Positions 10,634 through 21,300 of a DNA stretch of 64,000 nucleotides are shown here, in pieces; within the stretch, counting starts at the first letter, position 1, and each line of letters opens with the position of its first letter. This DNA is from Marchantia polymorpha subsp. ruderalis (taxonomy: Eukaryota; Streptophyta; Marchantiopsida; Marchantiales; Marchantiaceae). Below the pieces are notes generated by a model. The model had not been told where the DNA came from. It ran no database searches and worked only from the letters and a program-made list of their open reading frames with translations. The position numbers and the translations under genes were made by a program. Where the stretch lies: positions 21,539,501 through 21,603,500 of the forward strand of contig AP031355.1 in assembly GCA_037833965.1 (NCBI GenBank). The letters are read 5' to 3'.

Positions 10634-12095
10634 CCCGATAATTTCTCAGCTATTAACCTGAGGAAATATTCCATATTTTGCAGAGGCCATACCATAATTT
10701 ATCGGTATGTAATATCACAATGTTTTTGCTTCTGTAACTGCTTTTGTATTGTTTACAGTAGAATAAGAACTAGGTATGTAGACAAAGCGCGTAATTTTCA
10801 GCAATGTCTTTTGGTTTCAGGAAAGGAACACGAATACATAACTGAAAGCACTCACATTAGTCATTGTCAGTACCTTAAAGTGATTATCGAGACTAAGTCG
10901 TGACCTCCTACAATTATATTGTAAGGAAATTATTCGATGTCGCATTGCGTGGGCGATATCGTCTGTGCTTCGAGCATAACTTTCGGAGCCATGATCAGAT
11001 TAAAGCCATGAATTGCAAATGACGAATATATATGTCACTAAATAAAATAGATTAACCAAGGAAAAACGTGTATACATCTTCAAAGACATAAATCTATGCA
11101 TGCTTTATCCTATCCATCCAGGATCTAGATTTCAATCTATGAAATATACGTGATTCCAGGGGTTCGTCCCTCTTTGATTGCCTGCAGTTACGGCACGAGC
11201 TCCATGAAGTAGACTCTGAACAGCATCCTATTCAAACCAAGCTGGCTCACGCGTATACATGTTCTTTTGACATACTGATTCGCCACGTCCCTTTAGTCTC
11301 CAAGATTTCAGACACCTCTTGAGAATCATGGGAATCACCTCTTGAGAATCAACATTATACGAAGAGCGAGCAGATTGGTATGCATTGCGAGACGGGATGA
11401 AAACTAAATGCTTCCCGTAATGAGAAACTCCTGGAAAGATGATATCTGAGGCTACATTTATATCGGTCCAGGAGTAAAGAAATTTTACACCAACTCGACA
11501 ACATTTTCACAACTCAAGTGACGCTCACGAAATAAGCTTATGGAAATGACACAGCAGCCCATTAACATATAAAACATCTCCTGCACTTCCAAAGCTCCTA
11601 TCTCCTATTGTAAGGTTTGGATTGTAACCAGGGGATATAGTCTCGAGGTATAGTATTAACAGTGCCGAGGACTTTGAGGCAGATTGACCAGTCCTCTTTC
11701 ATTTTGAGGGAAGAACGGACCCAGAGTGACTCCTGAGACTCAAGAGGGGAGGCGCATTCCGTCATGGCGACTGAAGTATATGGGTCGAGTAGAGAGTCTC
11801 ATGCGGAATCGGAATTCTAGTTTGATTGGAGAGGTGGGACGCGAACCCATAAGTTAAATGATGAAAGAGACAGAGACCAAAAGAGGATACGAAATGCACA
11901 CCAGTTTTGACTTCGATGAGAAGAGATGGTTTTAATCTTCAAGATGGTCAAACAGATATAGATGAATTTGAAACTAAAGGCATTCCGTAAAAGAGTTGCC
12001 ATAACTTCAAACTAAATCTCCTGGCGTGGAGTGCACCAGTTAGGGGTGCATGCATAAGGCGGAGATGATCTTGGAATTCTTCAAGTGCGTAAACG

Positions 12096-12345
12096 CTTAG
12101 CACTAGAGTAAAGTTGCTTGACGACTCCACAAGAGAGACAACTGGGAGAGGTGAAGACTTCTTGTCCGAAGGTGATGCGGACAAACTGTGAAGGTCGTGA
12201 CATACATTAGTGGTCACTCTTAGCATTAGAGTAAAGTTCCTTGACTATCCCACAAGAGAGGAAACCGGAACAGTTGAAGGCTTCTTGTCCGAAGGTGATA
12301 CTAACCAACTGTCAAGGTTCGTGACATACATTCGCGGTCACTTTC
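12096..12345. repeat. 123-bp tandem duplication
   Basis: Two copies start with CTTAGCAYTAGAGTAAAGTT at 12096 and 12219. Both are also present in the Prx-4 unit (from about 44578 and 44701), so the doubling predates that segmental duplication. Confidence 0.8.
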
Positions 12346-14490
12346 TAGAGGCGGGGCCAACTTTACAACTTCTAGTATATATATATATATATATAGAGTC
12401 TAATTCTCTCGTCAACATCATTTGTACATATTTTTTAGTTATCAATATTACTTCTAGTTTTTTCACCATTTGTACATATTTTTCTAGTTTTGGAAATAGT
12501 TTTCAACTAGCATTTGACGCGTCTCAGTTTCAGTTCACTAACTGCATTATTGCCCCAAGCGCAAAGATATATCAATACTACTTCTAGTTTTTTCACTTGG
12601 AGTGTTGATATTTTTTATTCTCTCACTTCATTCTAGTTTTTGTTCAATAGTAAAGTTGTCGTCCACATCAGTTTTTCGAGAGTGCACTACTAGTCTTGTG
12701 CTCAAAATTTTGAAGTTTTCACTTCACATGATATCCTGAGAAAGGGATGCAAACATTTACTATTTCATTTACTTGTGAACCTCCAAGCTTATCGCATTCA
12801 ATATAGATGACAAATCCAACATCTTGATGCACTACGTAATTTCATACTACAACAGCCACAACAAGGAAATGCCAACCTATAAAATGGCATGGAACAACCT
12901 CAAGCTGCTTGCGCGTCAATCCAATTTACTTACAAATTCCGGTTTCAGAAGCGCCAAAAGAACCTCCAATAAACTTGCCAAAGAAGTTTGATATACTGTA
13001 CAAAACTTTGAGATTTTATCAATCAAGTTTGACTAAACTTCAGTCTTTAACCACAAAAGTACTCAATAGTGTTGAGGTCAACTCTGGTTAAGAGGTAACC
13101 TCATGTTTAGCTATTTATAGTTGAAATTAGTCCCCGGTGTTGGGTATATATACCCGAGGTTTGTGTATTATCAGACAATACGCACAGTATGCTATCAGGA
13201 TGTTGATTTCCCCTGTACGTTGCCCTTGAGGGTAAATGTAATAACCCACCAAAGGCTAAAACTGCAGTATGGTGGTAAAAAGTTCGAACCCACAGGGACA
13301 GAGGCAACACACAGAGTACAAAGTGTCACGTTTAACAGACTTTTGGAGAGTTTGAGTTCTCAGGCGACTGTCACTCCCAGAAATACTGCAGTGCTCGACT
13401 CGGAGGCCGCTCGGAGGATGCTCAACTCGGAGGTCACTCGGAGGATGCTCGACTCGGAGGATGCTCGGAGGATGCACAGTGCAGCGTAAGTCACTCAACA
13501 CACACACACACACCTGAAACTGGAAAAGCACAACTCGGAGGTCGGACAGGACCTCCGCTTAGGATTTCAGGGGGAAAGTGTCTCAAAAGTACACTCAGAG
13601 GCTCTGCAGGTAGTGACTCTCACTCCGGCTTTTACAGCCCTCCCGCTAGTTTCTGCTAGCGTAGGGAACCCGGATTGGACTTCCCACTTCGGAACGAAGT
13701 CACTCATACGCAGTGGACGTCACCCTCGACTCACACCAAGCGCAGAGAGTACAGGCCCGACTGAGAACTCAACTGAGACACAATCCAGTAACACACACAC
13801 ATAACCTGAATTGATAACCAAGGTTTACACGAAGTAACAAAACTTCACTTTGGCATTCAGGGGAAACTTCCCGTAGGGGTACAATCAGGATATGTCACTC
13901 GAAGGTGTAAGGGGGAACTGTTCAAGTATCTAACTCGCAACCGGCTCTGAGCATCAGAAATCACCCGCAGGTGCAGATCCGCACTACTCAAGTCTCTAAC
14001 CGGTATACTAGCTCTGAACATTCAGCCGAAGGCCTTCAGCTACAACATGCGATAACTTCACTATGCCGTAGCTCCTCTACGTGGTGCCAGGACTAAACGC
14101 ACAAACACGCCGAGAAAGTGAGTTCCTGATCTGCACTTCCGAAACTGGAAGAATCCCAAGGCAAAACGCCTTGAACTACTTTATACCCTCTAAGGTCCTA
14201 ACTAACACTACGCTACCCGCTAGGGTGCGAGCCGCAACAGATCCTACACCTGAGGAGTCGGCGGCTGCCTTCCCCTCTAACTTACAACCTAAATCTAACC
14301 CTAACCCTAAATCTGAATCCTAAGTCTACTGTACACAGCCGCCAGCGTCTTTACATCCAAGATCTGAGGCTGAATATTTGCAGGCATGCGTGGCCGACTG
14401 AGATCAACGGCCCCACCAAATGGACGGTCAGATCCATCCGACCGTCCATCGCAAAGATATGGACTCCGCAAGATCTCTGAACCGCATCCG

Positions 14491-14620
14491 GTTCGCCGAC
14501 CTCGAGTTCGCCGACTTGAAGTTCGCCGACCCCGAGTTTGCCGACTTGAAGTTCGCCGACCTCGAGTTTGCCGACCTCAAGTTCGCCGACTCCAAGTTCT
14601 CCGACCTCGAGTTCACCGAA
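14491..14620. repeat. 15-bp minisatellite
   Basis: Tandem 15-mers of the form TTYGCCGACYTSRAG. The length is a multiple of three and the units lack stops in several frames, so spurious ORFs (FADLE/FADLK on one strand, LEVGE on the other) appear in this array. Confidence 0.95.
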
Positions 14621-14880
14621 GGCGTTGACCGCCGAAGACGCACTTCCGCACCTTTGCCTATTTGTAACAATCACTCCCGACACCCATAACTCACAGATCC
14701 TTGATCCGTTTCAAGAGTTCTTGGGCTCGTTGGAACGAGCGCGTCGAGCTCTTTCTAACGAGACCCTAATTGAGTCAAACCGTTACGTGTTGAAAGAGTT
14801 ATGCCGGTTTTATCCTTCGCCGAAGGCACACTGTCGAAGGCTTGTTATCTGTTATCGCCGAATGCGCCCGCACGATGTTT

Positions 14881-15030
14881 CGCCGACTCCGAGTTCGCCG
14901 ACTCCGAGTTTGCCGACTTGAAGTTCGCCGACCTCGAGTTCGCCGACCTCAAGTTTGCCAACTCCGAGTTCTCCGACCTCGAGTTCGCCGACCCCGAGTT
15001 CGCCGACTCCGAGTTTGCCAACTTGAAGTT
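14881..15030. repeat. 15-bp minisatellite, second array
   Basis: Same TTYGCCGACYTSRAG unit, about ten copies, 260 bp from the first array in the same solo LTR. A hairpin monomer (14726-14762) lies between the two. Confidence 0.95.
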
Positions 15031-17077
15031 GACCCAAAGACGTCCGTCGCCGAAGGCGAACATCTAGGGCCGAAGGCGGATATTCCGCCGACGACGAACT
15101 CCTTCCGCCTATCCGTAGGCGTTCTCCTTCGCATCTTCCGACAGTCACAACTCCCTGAGTACTCATCCGTTCCAGGCGTTCTTGGGCTCGTTAGAACTAG
15201 AGCGTCAAGTTCTTTCCAACGAGACCCTAAGTAACTCAAGGCGTTAAGAAATGAGGAAGTTATGAGTGATCTACCGCCGAAGGTGCTCGAAGCGAGTCCT
15301 GCAGCGTGAACCGCCCGTTCCATTCCAAGCGTTCCACTGTGACCTAAGCCCAAAACCCCTTGACTGTCCTCGATCCTCTTTTTACTCTGGCTTTGTGTAC
15401 CGATTACTATTTACAGCTGCTACCACGGTACTTACTATTCAAAAATGTTTTAGTTCCGACGAAAAACAAAAAGTGGGTTACCACAGTAAACCACATTATA
15501 GGTTTTGTCCTTCTCTTGTCTGAATGTTAGTGATGATTCTCAGGTTTTAATCTAGCAAATAGAAGACTTACAGGTCAGACTTATTGGATCACTTCTTAAG
15601 AGAACCTCTTTATGTTGGTATTTGTCACTATTTGAGAAATATTCTTCACTTCTGGCAGAATATTTTCAATTGATTCTAACTAACTTGAAAATGTTTTTTC
15701 AGAATTGGAGAATATTTTCAACAACTATCGCAGCCAACTCAACATAAGTTGCAAAATTTCAATAACTGATTTGTGACATTGATTGGAATGATACGGTTCT
15801 TATCACCATGTTTCAAGGAGGTCTCCTCAACGATATCAAAATCTTGTCGTTGAACTTGGCGAAATCAACTACTTTGTCATGAATTATTACTCAAGCAAAT
15901 GACTGCAACAATTGGCTTTGCAAGCAGCGATAGGAAGGACGATTGCTTTTCGAATTAAATTGAAAAAATTACACAACTCTTGCATACCAAATATCTTCAA
16001 GCACTTTCAGCTCAAACCACATGCAAATTGACATTTCAAAAATTAGCAAATGAATAAAAAAACACAAATAACTATTTTGAGGAACATTTGTGTTTTATTT
16101 GAAGAGTAAAGTATCAGAACTTAAATAAGAGCACTGTGAATCCTCAAGGGCCAAAGTCGCGCAAATTTTGATGCAGTTCAAGCATTTATTAGCCAATACA
16201 CTAGAAAATTGAGTCAAAAAACAACAGCGACCAACCATATTGAGGACCGTGCTGCTTACAAATTTTGTCATATCATCAAGTCAGATCCTATCTTTTGACA
16301 CTTTTTGTTGTTCTAATGTCTTGTTTCAAATAAATTTTCATACAAATACTATAAATGTTCAAGCCTTGTTAGATTTTGAAGCTTCTGCTTGTCTTATTGA
16401 TAAAAATCTTATAAAACATCATAATGTTTCTACAATTTCTGAAACATATCTTGAGACAGTAGAGATCATTGACAATAGAACCTTGATTTCAGGAGACCTA
16501 AGTCACAAAACTAAATCCTTAGAAATCATCCTAGAAGGTTTATAAAAACAACCATTATATTCAATATCATTAGTTTTTCCTCTAATATTCTCTTTTTTTG
16601 GTATCTTTTGGTTAGAAATAATCAATCCAGATAAGGATTGGCAAAACTAAAACTAACATATCAAACATATTTTCATATATTTTGTCTGGACACCTTAAAA
16701 CTTGTGTACTTATAAAATCGAAGTATATGAGATCAAAGTATGTTTATGGTTTGTGCCCAAGATTATATAAGAGTAGCCAAAAATAAAAATATGTTTGCAT
16801 TTCAAGCAATTGCGACATCTCAATCTGTTCAAGTATTGGAAATTGCTAGCAAAATGTGAGCATTACCAAGACGTGTTTGAAAAGAAAATCGCTAATACAC
16901 TTCCTAAGTATCAACCTTATGATTGTGGCATCGAACTTCAAGAAGTTGTGCAACCTTTCTTTGATGTAATCAACAGTCTCTCCCAAAAAATAGTTGTTGC
17001 ATTGCTAGATTACCTTGATCTCGAAAAGAATTTCATTTGACATTCCAAATTACCTGTTGGAGGTCCTTTTCGATTTG

Positions 17078-17536
17078 TCAAGAACAAGGACATCTACTTT
17101 CAGATGGATATGGATTATTGTTGACTAAACAAGATCATATTTATTGTCACTTATTTAATTAGATTTTTACCAACTCGTTCAAGCAAAGATATTCACTAAG
17201 ATTGATCTTTGTGGACTCCTTTTCTTTTTGTCAAGAACAAGGACGTCTCCTTTCAGATGGATAAGGATTATTGTTGACTAAACAAGATCATATTTCTTGT
17301 CACTTATTTAAGTAGATTTTTACCAACTTGTTCAAGCAAAGATATTCACTAAGATTGATCTTTGTGGACTTCTTTTCTTTTTTTCAAGAACAGGGAGGGC
17401 TACTTTCAGATGTGTATGGATTATTGTTGACTAAACAAGATCACAATTATTGCCACTTATTTGAGAAAACTTTTACCAACTCGTTCAAGCAAAGATCTTC
17501 ACTAAGATTGATCTTTGTGGATTGTACAACCTAATA
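17078..17536 (+). repeat. Triplicated 153-bp segment of the gypsy RT relic
   Basis: TCAAGAACARGGA starts copies at 17078, 17231 and 17384, each 153 bp (51 codons). The segment corresponds to the reverse-transcriptase stretch that normally reads F-V-x-K-K-D-G through the start of the catalytic region. All copies carry stops. Confidence 0.85.
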
Positions 17537-18388
17537 CATAAGAAGGAAGATGACCAATGAAAGGCGGCTTTTCAAACTAGCTATAAACACTTTGAATACA
17601 ATATCATGACTTTTGGTCTTACCAACAGACTTGGATTCTTTCAGCACTTGATGAACAAAGTCTTTGAAGAATATTTAGAAGATGTTGTTGTTTGTTATTT
17701 TATGAACATATGGCTTTTCTCCAAAAATGAAGAAGACCACATCAATCATGTCCGACTAGCATTTAAAAAATTTACTTACTACTAGATTATATGACAAGTT
17801 GAAGAGTTCCATTTTCCATCAATCCCAAGTCAAATTCTTGGACTACATCATTTTAGAGAGTATATATACATAGAAGCAAAGAAGATCAAAATAATCAGTG
17901 ATTAGAAATAACCTACTACTATAACCATCATACTTTTGAAACAAACAATGGTTACTAGATTTTGCAAATTTCTATTGAATCTTCATGAAAAAAATTGCAT
18001 TCATAGTATGCAATTCAGAGTATTCATAGTATGCAATTCTTGTTGCATTCAGAGTATGCAATAGCTATTCACCCGAGGATTCCATGTGGTTTAGCAGTTC
18101 GTAGCAACTATGGATATTATTGCAGATAACGAAGAGTGACGTCAATAATTGTACAACTTGTTAGGAATAATTATTTTGGAATTGATGAGTTTACACCAAC
18201 AGACAATCGATGAAGATGGGGATAGACGTGGTGATTGAAGAATTGTAGCCTAGATACAGTGACATAGATAGTCAGCGTGAGATTAGGGAGAGTCTATACT
18301 TGGAAATGACAGCCCGGAGCAGAAGTTGCGAGTTATGCATAAATAGTAGTAGTATTTTCAGGGGAGACGCCTTATTTCTCGCAAGCGT

Positions 18389-21300
18389 TGTGGTAACACA
18401 CTTTTTGTTTTTTTTGCAGAATTTAAACAATTTTAGAAAACTAGTACCGAAGCAGTGTTTGTAGTTAGAAAAGGGTACGATAAATAGAGTGGATTGATGA
18501 GATCGTCACGAGGACACGAAGACTTACGTAGTCGGATGTACCAACGCCAATGTCTTATGGCGCCTTCGGCAAAAGCTCCTTTTTTGAGGTGTCTCTACTC
18601 ACGCGCCTCCAGCGTATAAGGAAGCTACGCTTCCGGCGCAGACACCTCAGGAGGAGGTTTTGCTAAAGACGTCAGGAGAAGGGCCCGGACCTCTAAAGGC
18701 ATCCGACCATGAGTGCGCCTTCGGCGAAGCGCCGCTAGCGCGGAAAGGGAAAACCTTCATAACAATCGGGATACACGGTAGATCCAGTTGGTTGAAGTTG
18801 CATTAGAAAGAGCTCGGGACGCTCGTTCTAACGAGTCCAAGAGCGTCGGAGATGGATCAGGAATGGAGAAGTTATGAGCGTCGGAAAACTCGTAGCCGGA
18901 CATGCGCCGTTCGCGCTAGGGTTCACAGCCGGAAGGGATTCCCGTACGCCCTCGGCGATGCGCCTTCGGCGGAATCACGCGCTCATAGGAGGAAACCAAC
19001 TTAGAGTCGGAAGCGCCCTTGGCGGCTGTTCATGGAAGGAAAGCGCCGGTCGGATGTACTCCTCCGACGTGGCGCTGACGGCCGGATGCGCTGGCATGAG
19101 TTGCGCTGACGGATATGCGCCGGCAGCAACGGACGAGGCATAAAGGACAAAATAGGCGGTACGACTGCGCGCCGGCGTAATTCGGTCCGACTGGATGTGC
19201 GCCTCCAGCAAGGCGCCGACGGATAATGAACGCACCAGCGGCGACACGCCTCCGGAGAAGGGCGGGTTAGGAAAAGACAACAGGGCCGACGTATACCCTA
19301 CAGCGGACTCGAGTCCGGAAGGTGGCGGCGGCGGGAGAATTCAACGTTTAAGCATGCGAATGCGCGCAATGCGGAGACGTGAATTCGCGCATGCAAAGGG
19401 CGAACCGTTAAGCCGTATGGCCGGCTGCGTACGTTGCAACCAGTAAGAACGTTGGACGTTCTTGAAATCGGAGAAGAAAAGACTGCGCTCCAGTCTCATT
19501 CTCTCATTCTTGACTTTGCGATTTCCAGTTCCAAGATTACGCGCAAGGGCGGAGCGACCTGCAGTGAGAGTAGAGAGTGCGGAGACGAGTTGCGCAAGGA
19601 TCTTGGCGGACCTTGAAAGAATTGTGAGTAGCGATCTTGAACGATCGCAGAGAGAGTGAGCAGTCAGTGCTTGAGTGGCCGACGCGCAGTGGCGATTGTG
19701 AGATAGCGAGCGAAAGGGAGAACGTTTGTGTGTGCAGGCAACGCAATGTCGAAGGTTCCCCAGCTGCGAGTGTCTCCCCTCAGGGTGCCGCAGATCGGTC
19801 TACGCGCATTTCAAGATGTGCTGTTGAGGCTGAAGCTCGATTTTCTCCTATGGGGGTGGAATTGGACATGTCCGGAGATGGTGCGCGAGTATCTGCAGGA
19901 GAGACACAAGCCTTCTCGCGGATTCCGCCCACACCCAGAGAGATGGGACATTTGCAATTGGGCGCAGGTGTTGGGCAGGTGTGCCGGCGAGGAAGGGGAT
20001 CTCCTCTTCGAGGCCGATAGCGTGAAGGTGTCCCAGGAGGAAGAAGTCTCTTACAATGAGCTCTTCAAAGTTGCCAGACATCCCAAGAACGGTTTCCGGA
20101 CACGGGATTACAAGGATCGATTGCGGATAAATGTCGCGACGGCACTGCTGCAGATATTGCAGCCGACCAAGACCGCTTACATGCATGGTTGGCAGGTAGA
20201 GTTTGTGGAGCTAGTGTTGTCAGGAGCTCCGGTGCATTGGGCACGGCTCCTGTGGAAGGTGACGCGCCAACATGCGCAAGAGGAGCGGGGAGGAACCCTC
20301 AATCATCTATCGCCTTACTTAATCGTGTTTTACCGGGCGATGGGATGTTTGACGAATGCTGAGAAAACTCGGTTTCCGCAGCTGACCCGGACTTATCCAG
20401 GTAGATATTCGAGGGAGGCCGAAGTAGACACGGATCCGGACGAGGAACCTGCCAGTACGCCTCCGGCTCCGGCTCCAGCAAGGGCAGCAGAAGAACGTCG
20501 AAGTGAGCGCATTCCGCGAAAGCGGAAGTGGGATGAGAGACCTGAGGACAGGCAGCCGGAAGTGCCAGCTGCGCCGACTCGTGGTCGGCCCACCCCCGAG
20601 CCTCACAGCCGACCAAAACAGAGGGCACGCAAAATGCCAACTGTTACTGAGGAGACCAGGCGAACTCCGACCCGGCGGAATCTCACACAGGAAGAGATAA
20701 TCGCTCAGATTCTCGGGAAGACGGCAGATACCTCTGCGCAGAAGGCACCACGGCCTTCGGGAGGAGATGGACGGACTGACAGTCGGCCGACTGCGAGTCG
20801 GATGACTGAAGGCCGACAAGCGGAAGGAAGGCCAACTGGACGGCGCGTTGAACCGGACAGCAGGCCGGAAGCAGAAGAGAGTTTGGCTGACGAGCCAACA
20901 ACCCTCAGAGGGTCGTCTTCAGCGGAAGGCACTTCTGGGAGAACGCCACCAGCAAGCAGACCAAGTGGAGTCAAGACGCGCCGGGTGTATCCGACTCCCA
21001 GTCGGACAACTGCTGGTCGGCCGACTGCGAGTCGGACAACAGAGAGCCGGCCGGATTCGCCGACTGCGAGACAGATGGGGCCAACGACTAGTGTGCGGAC
21101 GCCTTCGGCGGACGCACCCGCAACAAGGACACCTTCCGCGCAGATTGCGCCGGAAGGGCAGGCAGCAGAAGCGGGCGGTGCAAGAGTGACAAAAGTCACT
21201 GCGGCGTCGACCCCTTCACAAACCGAAGATCGAGCCGGAACAGGGGCTCAAGCAGTGGGATCTCCCACTGCCCTGGATATTTTAGCAGGAAGTGGAGCAG

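Larger units (their letters stand above)
9936..12630. repeat. Prx-2 duplication unit, 5'-side flank
   Basis: Collinear by eye with 33447-34095 (Prx-3, where the match breaks off) and with 42880-45110 (Prx-4). It holds no confirmed gene. Contents: the exon-like fragment at 10529-10633, a 123-bp tandem duplication at 12096-12345, and a (TA)n tract at about 12375-12395. Confidence 0.75.
13237..15485 (-). mobile_element. Solo LTR, short form of the TGTGGTAACCCAC family
   Basis: 2249 bp with ends TGTAATAACCCAC and GTGGGTTACCACA, flanked by a perfect 5-bp target-site duplication GTAAA (13232-13236 and 15486-15490). The strand is taken from the complete copy at 51678-57771, whose PBS and PPT show that sense runs TGTGG...TTACA. 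Only one LTR is present, so this is a recombined solo LTR. It contains two 15-bp minisatellite arrays and copies of the conserved hairpin monomer. Its first 980 bp (window order) match the 3' part of the long, ORF-bearing form at 18389-23261. Confidence 0.9.
12860..18383 (+). mobile_element. Decayed Ty3/gypsy retrotransposon relic (interrupted)
   Basis: Scattered reading frames on the plus strand keep gypsy order. A gag-like NLPKKFD stretch lies at 12909-13091. A gag-like W-ND-x-LI-x-x-F-x-x-GLL-x-DIK stretch starts at about 15785. A retroviral-type aspartic protease remnant at about 16350-16420 has the active-site DSGA changed to DFEA. Pre-RT sequence (VFEKK, LPKYQPYDC) lies at 16870-16950. 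RT remnants at about 17550-17760 (FEYNIMTFGL, FFQHLMNKVFEE) have lost the Y-x-DD box. Many stops and shifts are present. The solo LTR at 13237-15485 interrupts it. A second piece of the same relic lies at 45120-45890. Assigning the 12909 fragment to the same element is the weakest link. Confidence 0.7.

Noticed and set aside
11824-11850. tRNA T-loop-like GGGTTCGCGTCCCACC on the minus strand
   Set aside because: No matching acceptor stem, D-arm or A box within 75 nt upstream.
14491-15030. Solo LTR first considered as a separate gene for a pentapeptide-type protein (FADLE repeats)
   Set aside because: Pentapeptide-repeat proteins do resemble A(D/N)LXX, but here the repeats lie inside LTRs with no start context, are open on the opposite strand too, and vary between LTR copies like a minisatellite.
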